A stretch of 64,000 nt of DNA from Hemileia vastatrix. Lineage: Eukaryota > Basidiomycota > Pucciniomycetes > Pucciniales > Zaghouaniaceae. Position numbers and translations under genes: made by a program. A model generated the notes under the pieces. That model had not been told where the DNA came from, did no database searches, and was given only the letters and a program-made list of their open reading frames with translations. The stretch covers positions 16,072,212 to 16,136,211 of the forward strand of contig JASXTE010000008.1 of the NCBI GenBank assembly GCA_030280995.1, given 5' to 3'. This document shows positions 34,075 to 46,546 of the stretch, piece by piece; the stretch's first letter is position 1, and every line of letters starts with the position of its first letter.

Positions 34075-34883
34075 TGTCACCAGACAAACTATGCACAAGG
34101 TCGAGGGTGTTCCTAGAAGTGAGATGAGGAGAGTAGTTTATAAACTTCTTCGAAGTACATAGGAAATGTTTGAGGAAGTGATTTGAAGATGACTCAAAGG
34201 AAGAGCTACTGCTTTGAGATATGTTCGAGAAGAATTCTAATATAATTTAAAGGTAATATTAATATTCTTAAGATCTCACAAAGGGTTGGAAACTCAATAA
34301 TCAAAGATTTAGGATTTAGAAATGATTACTGAGAAAATAAGGAAAGATACAATAATAATGATTTAACCTGAAGCTTTACCACTATTAACTATATATATGT
34401 TTTATAATTTAATTCTAAAGAATGTCAAACCAAAACCCAACCCCTTTTATATCCTTTACTCCTCCTCGCATTGACCTCATACCCATCCACTATTCCGCAC
34501 ACCACAGACCACTAAAAAAAACACCCGTTACACCTGGACCCTCCTCACTAATATCCGTCAACCCTTTAATCCCCCACTAACCATTCCGTCAATGCTCACT
34601 ACCCCTTTTAATAATTCACAGACACTTAATAAACCTTTTAGTGTACTATTACATTGACTATTGTGCTGTGTGTTGCTTATTGAGGAAAAGACTAAGACAC
34701 ACTATTGAGAGATTGACTAATTTAGATTTATAGTTTAGACTAGCACGGTTGAATAGTGAGTACACAAAGGAAAGTTGCAGTTGCTATGTAGAATTGCTTT
34801 CTGCACCTCGAGTATGGATTTAGACCTCTGTATTATTGATTTAATGAGCTGCTTTTGCCTTGAGTGTCATGTGGTGCGTGACA
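34075..34883 (-). repeat. 3' LTR of element C
   Basis: 809 bp, TGTCACCAGAC to GCGTGACA. Many differences from the right LTR are transitions, several at CpG (for example ACAAACTATGCAC against ACGACCTACGCAC). Confidence 0.95.
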
Positions 34884-34975
34884 GATTCCCGGGGTAAAAA
34901 CGCGAGCTCTGTTGAGCGTGAGACACATACTTCCCACACTATTTTCCCTTTATTGAATTCTTGATTATTATTATT

Positions 34976-35970
34976 ATGTCAGCTTGCCCCACTCCAACTC
35001 CCATGCCTCCTCACCCCAAAGCGGAAGGTGGGCTTGTTACCAACAGTACTCCCAAGCATGAACGGCTTGTGAAACAATGGAATACTTCTGTGTTGAAAGA
35101 ACAGCTACTCGAGGTCCTTGCCAGAAATGCAAGTTTTGCCAATGGAGACGTGTGACGTGCGATGATTTAGCTAAAAACTCTGACATCGAACAAAGATTTA
35201 CCAAGAACAAGTATTGGGTAATACTGAAGACCAAAGAGGTGGTCGAAGATATATGGGACATGTCAATCGGGGATGATCAGTCAGAAGCAATTGAGGAGGA
35301 AGTCGAGGACACTGTGGCAACCTGGGTAACCAAGCCACGGGTAAAAACGAAGGGTAGAAGAGGAGGTGGATGAATTGGTGGAGGAAGATGAGGAGGAAAT
35401 CCCCATCTCAAGGGGGACACCAAAGAAGTGGCGGATGGTCATTGAAGATGACAAAGAAGAAAAAGAAGTGACAGTGGAAGTCACATTGAAGTTATTTCTA
35501 GAGGCTGATCTGATGTTCAAAGTAAGTTTGCTTTTAATTTAATTTATTTTAACTTTGTTTTTCCAAAGAAAAATTTTTTACTGATGACCGTATGTCTTAG
35601 AATTAAGATGTCATCGCGGAAGCCCCTATGGTGGAAACCTCGAGTGTGAGAGCTCCTATTGTGGAAACCACTTCTGTGGAAGTGGCGCTGTCAATCCCTA
35701 TTTAAGAACATTTACCAGTGATTGCCTCGAGGGAGGATAATGAAGAAACTCTTGACCAGGTATGGTCAAAAAAACCTCGCCAGGGTTGACGAGCTAGGTT
35801 TATTGAAGAGTTCAGTGGCAATATTGACAAGATTATCAATGCTGCCTCCTTCAACGTGGCTGAAGAATTGCTGGAGATTGGGGAAGTGGAACCGGTAGGA
35901 GAGGGGGAAGTTTTTGAGAAATGCAGGAAGGAAATTAGAGTGGTTTTGGAAAAGATGAAGAAATTGGTTT
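34976..35970 (+). pseudogene. Antisense ORF in element C: cysteine-cluster plus acidic protein, broken
   Basis: This lies between the chromodomain end and the 3' LTR, opposite to gag-pol. Piece 1 (34976-35155) opens MSACPTPTPMPPHPKAEGG. Piece 2 (about 35095-35373) has the Cys cluster GPCQKCKFCQWRRVTC and an acidic stretch. Piece 3 (about 35345-35520) is EEVDELVEEDEEEIP then GTPKKWRMV. A possible intron (AAAGTAAGT at about 35518 to TTAG at about 35602) leads to piece 4 (to 35970), ending in a helix (INAASFNVAEELLEIGE). Pieces join only by assuming frameshifts and stops. The Cys spacing recalls small zinc-cluster proteins carried by some basidiomycete retroelements. Function unknown; a captured host fragment is possible. 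Confidence 0.45.
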
Positions 35971-35974
35971 GAGA

Positions 35975-36884
35975 AAAAATGCAGGAAAAAATTTAAAATG
36001 AAAAAAAGAAAAAGGAAAAGAAAAGTAGAAACAATTTGTATATTTATTTATTTTATTTTGTTGTTTTAATTAAAATTTTAATATTTATTTTATAAGATTT
36101 TGAGAGAAAAAGAAAAGGAAAAGAAAGAAAGAATATTTAAATTTTGTTTTGAAATTTTGAAAGGAAAAATATTTAATTGAAAAAAAATTTGGTTTTAAGT
36201 TTTAAAAGAAAAGAAAAATAAATTTTAAATAAGAAGAAGAAGAGAGAAAAAAATATAGTAGATTGAAACAAATTTTGAAATGAAAATTTAATGAGAGAAA
36301 GAAAAAAAAAATTTTATTCGTGAAATTTTATATATTGAAGTTTTTGGTTATTTGAAAATAAAGAAAGAAAAGAAGAGAAGAAATAATTTTTTTTAAAAAA
36401 AATTTGAAAGAAAGAAGTAATTTGTTCAAAGAATTTTTAAACAAGAGATTTAAAGGTTGAAGTGAAGTTTGAGAAACATTGTCATATTGAGTTGGTGAAA
36501 AATTTTGATAGTTTGAGGAAAAGAAATTTTTTAAGGAAAGAATGTATATAGAAAATTGAAAAGAACTGAAAAGAAAAGAAAATTTAAAGAAACTTTAAAA
36601 GGTTTTTATAAATTTTATTTGTTTTGTTTTGATTTTTTATTTTATTTTATTTTATTTTAATTTAATTTAATTTTAAATTAAATTAAATTAATTTAAATTT
36701 AATTTTAAATTAAATTAAATTAATTTAAATTTAAATTAATTTATTTTAAAGAAGGTTGAAAAACTTTTGAAAGAAAAAAGAAGAAAGAAGAAAAGAAAAC
36801 AAAGAATAAGAAATTTTAGAGGTAAAGATGATTTAGATTTTAAAGAGAAGAAGGAAAAGAGAAAGAAAAGAAAAAAAAAGAGTT
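35975..36884. repeat. Purine-rich tract with an AT palindromic core
   Basis: About 900 bp in which the + strand is mainly A and G with T runs (AAAGAAAAAGGAAAAGAAAAG and similar). At about 36635-36755 it turns into TTTAATTTAATTTAAATTAA-type self-complementary repeats. It separates the chromodomain stop from the antisense ORF. No gene. Confidence 0.7.
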
Positions 36885-39800
36885 TTAAGGTTTTGGTTTT
36901 AAAGGATATTTAAGATGAAAAGATTTTAGGAGTTCGGGGGCATTAGAAACATTGATGGCTGGTTCCCAGGATGTTTTGTCTGAATCATCGAGGAAGCCTT
37001 CCCATTCCACGAGGTATTGAAGTTTCCCCTTGCGCATTCTTGAATCAAGGATACGACTTACTTCCCACTCTAGATGGTCTTCTACTTTGACCGGTTCCGG
37101 AGGAGGTTGGTTCCTGCCCGGGTATGTTTCTCGAGCCAATTCCAGGAGAGATACGTGAAAAACAGGGTGAATAGCCTGCCATTTAGGAGGTAGCGTGAGT
37201 CAAAATGCAGTTTTAGAGATTTCAGAGTCAATTTTGAATGGTACCAAGCGTTTTTCAGCCAGTTTCTTTGATGGTTGAGTCTTTCGAATGTTTCATGCAT
37301 CAAGCCATACTTTGTTGCCTGGTTTAAAAGAAGGAGCAGATTTTCAATGTTTGTTGGCCTGTTCCTTGTACCTTTGAATCACTAATTCCAAATTTGATTT
37401 AAGTTCCTCTTGGAGCCGTGATATGGTTCAAAGATAATGTTCAGCAGGATGACTAGTTCCTACATGGATTGAGTTGAATTGAGGATGTCTTCCATAAACA
37501 GTTTCTAAAGGAGATTGTCGTGTCAAAGAATGAGTCGAGTTATTATAAGCAAATTCAGCCAATGGTAACCAGGTGGTCCAATCGTCTTGTTGGTAACTGA
37601 CATACATTCAAAGGTATTGTTCGAGGATTTGATTGACCCTTTCCGTTTGCCCATCGGTTTCAGGATGATAGGCCGTGGAGAGATTCCTTGTGATATTGAG
37701 TTGTTGACACAGTTGAGTCCAGAATGTGGATACAAACAACAAGGCTCTATCTGAAATAATATCACTAGGTAAGCCATGTTTGGAAAATACATATTCTAGA
37801 AACAATTTTGAAAAATCTTCTGCTGTAGCAGTAGTAGTGGTTTTAATGAAAATAGACATCTTTGAAAATCTATCTAATATTACTAATATAGCATCATAAT
37901 TATTAGAGAGAGGAAGTTGAGAAATGAAATCCATCGATAAAGATTCCCAAGGTTTAGAGGGAATAGGAAGCGGTTGAAGCAACCCATGCTTCCGGTGACG
38001 GGGAGCTTTATTCCTATTACATTTGTAACAAGCTCTTATATAGGCCTTGATTTCTCTGGTCATTCCTGGCCAGAAAAAATCCCTTGCTATTAACTGGTAG
38101 GTTTTATCAACTCCAAAATGACCAGCTAATGGAGAATCATTTTGACTATTGAAAATCCATAATTTTATTTCATTGTTGTCAGGTATGACTACTCTACCTT
38201 CGAAAACTAATAGACCTGATTCAATACTAAATCTTTTGGCCCCTTGCTTTGAGAGTATTTTGTCTTTTAACCCTAAACAATAATTGTCCTTTGACTGAGC
38301 TTCAAGGATGTTGGATAGTGGATTTTGAAAAGATTGAATTAACATCGAATTAAGTTGATGAGTCGTTAACATTGATTCTTTGAAAATTGATTTCAAATTT
38401 GCTGGGTTCTTGTCAGCAAATGCGTCCCCCCGCTGTGGATAAACGTTGTCCCAAAGTGACAAGATATCTGGGACAATACAGTTCTTACCTGAGCAATAGG
38501 AAATAGAAAAAGGAAATTCAGACAGAAATTCAGCCCACCTGGCTTGACGCCTGGTTAACACTTTGGAAGACATAAAGTATTTCAAAGCATTATGGTCTGT
38601 TAGAATTTGAAAAGGACTATCTAGGCTGAGAAGAAAAGAGCACCATTTTTTAAGACAATGAATAATAGCTAAAAGCTCTTTTTCATGAATTTCATAATTT
38701 AATTCTGCTGAAATGAGTTTGTGTGACTCAAAAGCAACAGGATGAAACAATTTTGTTTCAGGATTTAATTGAGAAATGACCCCTACAATAGCATAATTGC
38801 TCGCATCTGTCTTGACTATTGTCAAAGCAGAAGGATCAAAGTGTTGAAGAATTGGAGCTGTGGTGAACGCAGTCTTCAATGCTTTGAATTCCTTTCGTGC
38901 TGTAGAAGTAAAAACAAAAGGAATATCTTTTCTAAGAAGAGAAGTAAGATTGGAAATAGTTTTAGAGTAATCTTTAATAAATCTTCTATAGAAATTTGCA
39001 AAACCCAAAAATCCTTGGAGAGATTTAACGGTTTTGGGATCAGGCCATTCCAGGATTTTTTGGACCTTTTTGTTGTCCATGAATAAACCATCAGTGGATA
39101 ATGTAAAACCCAAAAAATTGATTGATTTAAGATGGAATTTGCATTTATGGTGCTTGGTGTAGAGACCGTGATCTCGAAGTCAATTTGAAACCTGTCGAAC
39201 ATGATGAATATGTTTATCTCGTGTCTTCAAGAAAATTAAAATATCATCTAAATAGATGACAACAAATTGTTCAACAACATCTTGAAAGATGTCATTGACT
39301 AAAGTTTGAAAAGTCAATGGTGCGTTACACAATCCAAAAGGCATAACTAAATATTCAAAACTACCAAATCTAGTGCGCATTGCAGTCAGTGGTTCATGAC
39401 CTGAAAACATTGAGGAAATCATGATAGATTTCCAGTAGAGTTTATTTAATGGCTTCAATGTTGATTTGGTCGTCCTCATCATCTTTGAGAGAATCTGTTG
39501 AGGGAAGAACATAATTGAGAGAGCATAATTCAATTACTTTGAGGCAATTTAAATCCTCTTTGAGTGAATTCATCAAGCTAGAAGGGTTAGCCAATTGCTC
39601 ATTTAGAGAAAGATCAGATGCTTGCAAGTCATCTGGCTGAGATTTGTCCTCTAGCAGGACATTTTCAGGCGGGTTGTTTAACTCCCTATTGACTTGAATT
39701 GAAGAATCAGAAATATACTTAGTGCGTGGGGTGATCAATCCCCGTTTCCAATCAATTTCAGGATTCTAATGCGTTAAAAAGTCATGGCCAAGAATGGTAA

Positions 39801-40137
39801 TTTCCATCCTTGGGGCATCCAAGACTGATAATTCCCACTTGAAGGGGGGAAAGTTTGGAAAGTTAAAAACCCATAAAACATTCTTACTTACCCAATATTT
39901 GGGTTCCTCTGATTTGACCAAGTAAATTGGAGTTCAATCAATATCTGTAAATTTCAGCTTTAACTTCTCGGCAAAAGATAAACTGACAAAAGAAATTGAA
40001 GCTCCAGAGTCTATAAGACAACTGAAGGGGATATCCTCCTTAAAAAGAATGAATCTCAAGCATTTTAAGGCAACTCCAGTCCTTAAGACATGGAGGTTCT
40101 GTGCACTGGGCGAGATAAGATAGTTTGCTTTGAACAC
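36885..40137 (-). pseudogene. Pol of element C (protease to chromodomain), RT partly deleted
   Basis: Read on the minus strand: protease with CLIDSGASISFVS (about 40020-39960); a linker with ITILGHDFL; then at about 39440 the frame passes directly from linker into the middle of reverse transcriptase (AMRTRFGSFEYLVMPFG, YLDDILIFL), so roughly the first third of RT is gone. RNase H (TDASNYAIVG, TDHNALKYF), the integrase finger (HFGVDKTYQLIARDFFWPG, CYKCNRNK) and core (SMDFISQLP, ISDRALLF, YHPETDGQTERVNQ) follow to 37608. The rest is broken until a clean chromodomain (WEVSRILDSR, LQYLVEWEGF, SWEP) ending at 36885. It is non-functional because of the RT deletion plus stops. Confidence 0.9.
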
Positions 40138-40149
40138 AAGTAAACTATC

Positions 40150-41324
40150 TACTAGTTTTTTGACCTTGAACTAGTACCTTCTCTTTCCTTCAACTTCACA
40201 CAATCTTCTAGCTTGTGCTTACCCCCAAAATACATACATTACCCATTATCTGCTCGCCTCTTCCTCTCAGCTTCTTTAAGTTCCCCTTTTGGATCCAGTA
40301 CCTTACTGATATCGACTGGGGTCAAGCCTTTTGGTCGAGGTTTGTCCTTTCCCTTATTGGGTTTGGATTGAGTTGTCCATGGGTGTGAAGAAGGTCCCAA
40401 TTTAAAATTTAGGCCTTGAGATTTGTTGGCATATTGACTATGTTGTAGTCGTCCTTGGTAAACGCCGTCAAGTTTGAGGGTTTGATCCATTAAATCTGTT
40501 AAAGTAGTCATCTTCTGAACGTGAAGATTTAATTGATCCAGAATCCTTGAAGGAAGTCCTTTTTTGAAATGATACTTGAGGGCAGCATCATTCCAACATA
40601 CTCAAGTTTGAAGTGCTCTGAAATTTAAAATATATTCAGAGGCTTTACCATTATCACTCATGCGTAGAAAATCAAGTTCAATTTCTGCGTTGTCAGTTTC
40701 ATTAGGGTCACCGAACAACGTGAAGAGTTGGTCCTCAAACTTTTCCCAGTTATTAATAAGTAAGTGAGTTTCTGTCGAAGAGAGCATGAGAAGATAAGGT
40801 TTGAACCATCTTGCTGCTTTTCCAGCTAGGAATGAAGTAGCGTAAACAACCTTCAATTGGTCGTTATTGAAGGTTTGAGGGTCATTATGAAACAGGAGCT
40901 TGCAGGTTTGCAAGAAGGGCTGCAATCTGTCTGGATTTTCTCCATCAAATTTATCAGGAGATCTCATGGAAGAAGTTTTGAATTTAGATCCCTCTGAAGA
41001 CGTTGAATCGGAGAGGGTTTTCATGAAAAGTCTCATGAAGTCCTCCAGCAAATTAGATGGTCCAGGTTCTGAAGGTTGACCAGAAGGGTGAGTAGCAGGG
41101 GCGGATGGTGCCTCATGCATCATATCCTCTCCTTCATCTTCCTCACTAGAATTATCAAAATCCTGAGGGATGTCTTCTACAGATTGGACGGAATGCCCCC
41201 GTTCTCTAAGTTCAAGAGGTTTCAAGGAGTGAGTGTGGGAAACAGGCCGTGTGGCTGTTGGCCTGCCTCTGTTGCAAGCTCTAGTAGTAGCGCCCATAGG
41301 AGGAGTGCATTGAACAGGTGCCAT
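40150..41324 (-). pseudogene. Gag of element C, one stop and a mutated zinc knuckle
   Basis: MAPVQCTPPMGATTRACNRG opens a basic N-terminus, followed by an acidic stretch and the Ty3-type capsid core (DKFDGENPDRLQPFLQ, FLAGKAARWF, LFGDPNETDNAE). A stop after FRALQT (40602-40604) interrupts the capsid. After it comes KYHFKKGLPSRILDQL and a zinc-knuckle stretch in which CMYFGGKHKLEDC has Phe instead of the second Cys, with a stop just before it. The order and length fit a chromovirus Gag of about 390 residues. Confidence 0.88.
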
Positions 41325-41399
41325 TTTATGAATTTAGAAAACACCTGAAAAGGGACGTAGTAGTGCAAAGAATGAGAACTACAGAGAATTAAATTATAC

Positions 41400-42208
41400 T
41401 GTCACCAGACGACCTACGCACAAGGTCGAGGGTGTTCCTGGAAGTGAGATGAGGAGAGTAGTTTAGAAACTTCTTCGAAGTACAGAGGAAATGGTTGAGG
41501 AAATAATTCGAAGATGACTCAAAGGAAGAGCTACTGCTTTGAGATATGTTCGAGAAGAATTCTAATACAATTTAAAGGTAACATTAATATTCTTAAGATC
41601 TCACGAAGGGTTGGAAACTCAATAATCAAAGATTTAGGATTTAGAAATGATTACTGAGAAAATAAGGAAAGATACAATAATAAAGATTTAACCTGAATCT
41701 TTACCACCATTAACTATATATACATTTTATAATTTAATTCTAAAGAATTTTGAACCAAAACCCAACCCCTTTTATATCCTTTACTCCTCCTCGCATTGAC
41801 CTCATACCCATACACTATTCTGCACACCACAGACCACTAAAAAATACACCTGTTACACTTGGACCCTCCTCACTAATATCCCTCAACCCTTTAATCCCCC
41901 ACTAACCATTCCGTCCATGCTCACTACCCCTTTTAATAATTCACAGACACTTAATAAACCTTTTAGTGTACTATTACATTGACTATTGCGCTGTGCATTG
42001 CTTATTGAGGAAAAGACTAAGACACACTATTTAGAGATTGACTAATTTAGATTTAGAGTTTAGACTAGCGCGGTTTAATAGTGAGTACACAAAGGAAAGT
42101 CGCAGTTGCTATGTAGAATTGCTTTCTGTGCTTTGAGTATGGATTTAGACCTCTTTATTATTGATTTAATGAGCTGCTTTTGCCTCGAGTGTCAAGAGGG
42201 GCGTGACA
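41400..42208 (-). repeat. 5' LTR of element C
   Basis: 809 bp ending GGGGCGTGACA before the CCATG duplication. A TATA-like TATAAAAGG on the minus strand (41768-41776) is orientated toward gag. The tract between it and gag (41325-41399) is short and holds no clear primer-binding site. Confidence 0.95.
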
Positions 42209-42213
42209 CCATG

Positions 42214-45200
42214 GTATTTTTAATGAATTTAATAAAAATTTTGAAAGCCTTGGATCCAAAAATGGATTATGATGAGTGGAAAGAAAAAATTATATATAAA
42301 TTGCTTATATCAGTCAGAGACATTATTGTAGCTAGAACTGAAACCATCAGAGATACTTCTGGGTTTATTAATATATGCAATGAAATATTATTGAACCACA
42401 AATATGAAACCAGGTATAATAATAACAAGCAAATTTTTGAGGTAGGAAAACCTACTAAAAATAGGTTACCAGTGGAGAAGAAAAAACCTTCAGCTACCCT
42501 TGTCACTAAAAGACAAGAAAATAACACTTGCTACAAATGTAATGAAACTTGGCTAAAGGTCATACTTGTAAGAAAAGAATAAATGTTATTATAAACTCAC
42601 AAGATTCTGAACAAAGTAATCACAAAGATGAAAAGGAGGAATCTAGTGAGGATTGTAAAAGTAACATTTTTTACAGTGATGATGAAAATGAGATATATGT
42701 ATTAAAATAGGATATTATGTTCCTGAATGATGCAATACCTCACACAGATACATCTTTAACTTCCATTGAGGAAGCTGAAATTATCAAAGATGTATCTCAT
42801 GATACTTACAAAATAACACCTATTAGAGCGCCTGTTATTATATGTGGAAAAGAAATTAATGCCATTCTTGACACTGGGGCTGCAGGTAGTGTAGTTTCTA
42901 TTAATACTTTAATGAAACTAGATAGTAAGTATAAGAAAAAACTAGAACCTGTACAGAGAAAGAACTGGAGGGGTTTTGGTTCAGTATTAAATTCAATTGG
43001 CAAATACAAAACAGTTGTATTATTTAAATATCATAATGGATATGTAAGAGCAGTGTGTGAATTTGTGGTAATGTATAATAATAATTGTAGTGATTGGTTT
43101 ATTATTGGAAATGACTTATTGACCAAATTTGGCATCAAACTAGATCCTCCAAATATTTGATTCACTATAGGCGTAAATGGGAAAAGAAAATTCAAGATTT
43201 GCTCTGAAAATTCATTTAATTCCATTGCTTCTAAAGAAGAAAAACTTCAAGGTGGAAGAGCCACCTCTGAAGTGGTAGAGTTGGAAAATGAAATCCAAAA
43301 AGCCATTTTTAGTCCTCAACTCTCAAAAATTGAAGAAAACAATATTTTGAGATTGATAAAATCTTATCCTATGGAATTTACTCATAATTCAAATGAATTA
43401 GGATTGGTCAAAGACCATGAGATGAAAATCTCTTTAGGTTGTGATCTGGATAATATTCCTGGAAGCTTGAAAAAGAAACCTTACCCAGCTTCTCCTGAAA
43501 AAAAGAAAGACATTGAAGAGAACATTAAAATGTTGTTAGAAATGAGTATTGTTGAAAAACTAGACACAACACCTAAGTATTGTGTTATTTCACCAGTTTT
43601 AATCTCTTATGAATAAGATAAGGCAAGATTATATGGTGATTACAGGGCTTTGAATACATTCACTGTGGATGATATTTACCCTCTACCAAGGATAGCTTCT
43701 ATCCATGCTACCTTACAAGGAGCAAAATATATTTCCTGTCTGGATGGAAACAGAGGTTACCACCAGATTCCTGTGAAAAAGAATTCTCAGAATTTCTTAC
43801 TCATAACCACACGCATGGGGATATATGAGTATGTGAGAATGCCTTTTGGCCCAAAAAATGTGCCTTCACTCTTCCAAAAATTGATGGATAGTATTTTTCA
43901 TCAGGAAATGATTGAAGGATGGCTTTTAGTTTATATTGATGACTGCATAGTGTTCTCAAAAACATATGATGAACAATTAAATCACCTGAAAAGAGTATTT
44001 CAAAAGATGTATGAAATTAATATGACAATTGCATTGAAAAAATGTAAGTTTGGGTTTAAATCCTTGAAAGTACTTGGACATTTTGTATCTGGATTACAAA
44101 TTTTTGTTGACTGGAACAAAGTGGCAGCAAAAAAAAAAATTAGTATACCTAAGAATGTGAAAGATGCTCAAAGTTCTTTAGGTATGTGTGGATATTATAG
44201 GCAGTATATAAAAAACAACCAATCAATTGCAGCCCCTTTAACAACATTAATCAGGAAAAATAAAGCCTTCATTTGGAATAATGAAAGACAACATGCCTTT
44301 GATAAATTGAAGGAGTGTTTAATGTCAGCTCCAATGTTGGGACTGCCAGATTTTAACCTACCTTTTATCTTGTACACTGATGAAAGCTTCATAGGGTTAG
44401 GTGCTGCCTTACAGCAAAAACAGATAATAAATGGAAAATTATCTGAAGTAGTTATCTGTTATATATCCAGAACCTTAAGAAAGACAGAATTAAGGTATGG
44501 TGCCACCCAACTGGAATTTTTAGCCGTTGTGTGGGCCTTGGAGAAACTTCATTACTATATGGAAGACCAGAAGTTTGAATTAATAATAGATTGCAGTGCA
44601 GTAAAATCATTACTAAACGGGAAAAAACCTAATAGGCACATGTTTAGATGGCAACTAGCTGTACAAGAGTACAGAGTAAGAATAAAAATCACTCATAGAG
44701 CAGGAAAATTGCATTCTAATGTGGATTTATTAACCAGAAGTCCTTTGCCAAATGATGCTGACAACCCAGCTTATGTACCTGAAAATGAGATTATACATAT
44801 ATTTGGGATTTATATAGTGGATTTAGAGGAAGAGTTTATGCAAATTATATTGGAAAATTATTCATCTGATAAATATTTGGCTAAATTATCTACCATTTTA
44901 AATGATCCAACTAATGCCTCCATGAGTGCATTAATTAAAACCTTGCCTCCAAAGTATAAAAATGCATTGGAAAAAGTAAACTGTAAATTGAAGATGGATA
45001 TTTATATTACAGGAAAAAGCTAAGTAATGTAATAGTAATACCACTTTATATGAAAGAGTTAATTTTGAGTACTTGTCATGATGACATCTTAGCTGGTCAT
45101 TTTTATTTTAAAAAAACATTAACCAGAGTTAATAATACAGCCTGGTGGATAAACATGAAAGAAGATGTACAAAAATACATTGAAACATGTGATTCTTGTC

Positions 45201-46366
45201 AGAAATATAAAAGATTAACTGGGAAGAGAGGTGAGTTGTTACAACAAATAGAGCAGCCAAAAGCTCCATGATAAATTATAAACATGGATTTTGTCACTGG
45301 CTTGCCGTTAGCAGGAAAAGAAAGTTTCAATTCTTGCTGGGTAATTGTAGATAGATTAACAAAAATGTGTAAATTTATCACTACCCATAAAGAGGTATCT
45401 GCAAAAGACTTGGAATTACTATAGTGGACTCAAATGATGAATACTTCTGGGTTCCCTAAAGCCATAATCTCTGACAGAGACCCTAAATTTACTTCAGATT
45501 TCTGGACATCTTTGATGGAAGTATCAGGTTGTAAATTGAAATTGTCTACAGCCCACTATCCACAAACTGATGGACTGGCTGAGAGAATGATACAGACTCT
45601 AGAAGATATGATCAGAAGATATTGTGCCTTTGGATTAGAATACAAAGACAATGAGAAATTCACACATGACTGGGTAACATTAATTCCTGGCCTTGAATTT
45701 GCTTATAATAGCACAACTCATTCTGTAACAGAGAAAAAACCATTTGAACTCTGGCTGGGATATGTACCAAATCCCCAGTAAATCATTTAAATAAATTACA
45801 AAGGTTGGATATACACCCTGGTACTAAATCCTTTATTCATATGCAAAAAATTTGTAGAAAGCATGAAGAGGAATGCATCCAAAAAGCATTTGAATATGAA
45901 AAGAAAATGTGGGATAAATCTCATAAAGAATTTGAATTCAAAAAAGGAGATGAAGTCCTAATTTCAACACTACATTTTAACTTACAAGGTGATGTTAAAT
46001 TGAAGGATACCTTTGTAGAAACTTTTGTAGTAAACAAAATGGTTTGTAATAATGCTGTAAAAGTCATATTATATGCTCCATATGATAGGAAACATCCAGT
46101 TTTACCTATCTCATTATTGAAACCTTACCATGCAAATGATCCTGACTTATTTCCAAAAATAAGAGGAAGGCCTAAAAAGCAACCTGAAGAAATTGTGGAA
46201 AAGGCAGAGATTGAAAAAAAACTCAAGAAAAGAATTCTGACTAAAGATAAAAGGAACTTAATATTTATTAAGATTTAAGGGGAAATCAAATGAATTTGAT
46301 AAATGGATACCTGAAAAAGAAATTTCAAATCTATCCTCCCTTTTTAAAAAATTTAAACAGAAATAA
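42214..46366 (+). pseudogene. Pol part of element B (zinc knuckle to chromodomain)
   Basis: This continues the gag cut at 34069. In order: end of capsid (MVFLMNLIKILKALDPK); a zinc knuckle broken by a frameshift (NTCYKCNETWLK, 42520-42560); protease (ILDTGAAGSV, about 42868); a stop at 43158-43160; the RT start with a stop at 43614 (SYE then DKARLYGDYRALN); RT with YIDDCIVF (about 43935); RNase H (LYTDESFIGLGAAL, about 44370); integrase finger (45050-45220); core with NMDFVTG (after two stops at 45270), ISDRDPKF and GLAERMIQ; and a chromodomain that shifts frame at about 46260 and ends at 46366. All catalytic motifs are still legible although the frame is broken at least eight times. Confidence 0.92.
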
Positions 46367-46546
46367 ATTACTGTTAAGCCAGCTGAGGGGTTAAAAAACC
46401 AGTACTCATAATATTTTGTTATGTTTTATTTCTTTAAAGAATTAATCTTTAATGCTACAGAATTTTCTGATCACCTAAAAAATAGTATAAAATAAAAAAA
46501 GTGTATAACTTATCATTTTTTTAATTTCTTTTTTTGGGTAGGTGAG
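46367..46546 (+). other. Short 3' untranslated stretch of element B
   Basis: About 180 bp, AT-rich, ending in a T run and GGGTAGGTGAG, the probable polypurine tract, just before the 3' LTR. Confidence 0.5.

Larger units (their letters stand above)
34075..42208 (-). mobile_element. Ty3/gypsy chromovirus C with CCATG target duplication
   Basis: The LTRs are 809 bp each (34075-34883 and 41400-42208), TGTCAC to GTGACA. The duplication CCATG is at 34070-34074 and 42209-42213, in B's gag. The LTRs differ at about one base in 20 over the first 215 bp I compared, so this is older than A. On the minus strand: gag, protease, truncated RT, RNase H, integrase, chromodomain, then about 2 kb of extra sequence with an antisense ORF before the 3' LTR. 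The family differs from A and B in LTRs, Gag and zinc knuckle. Confidence 0.95.

Noticed and set aside
42566..45783. Programmed frameshifts between gag, pro and pol in element B
   Set aside because: The breaks occur at many unrelated places and the intact relative A has a single frame, so they are decay.
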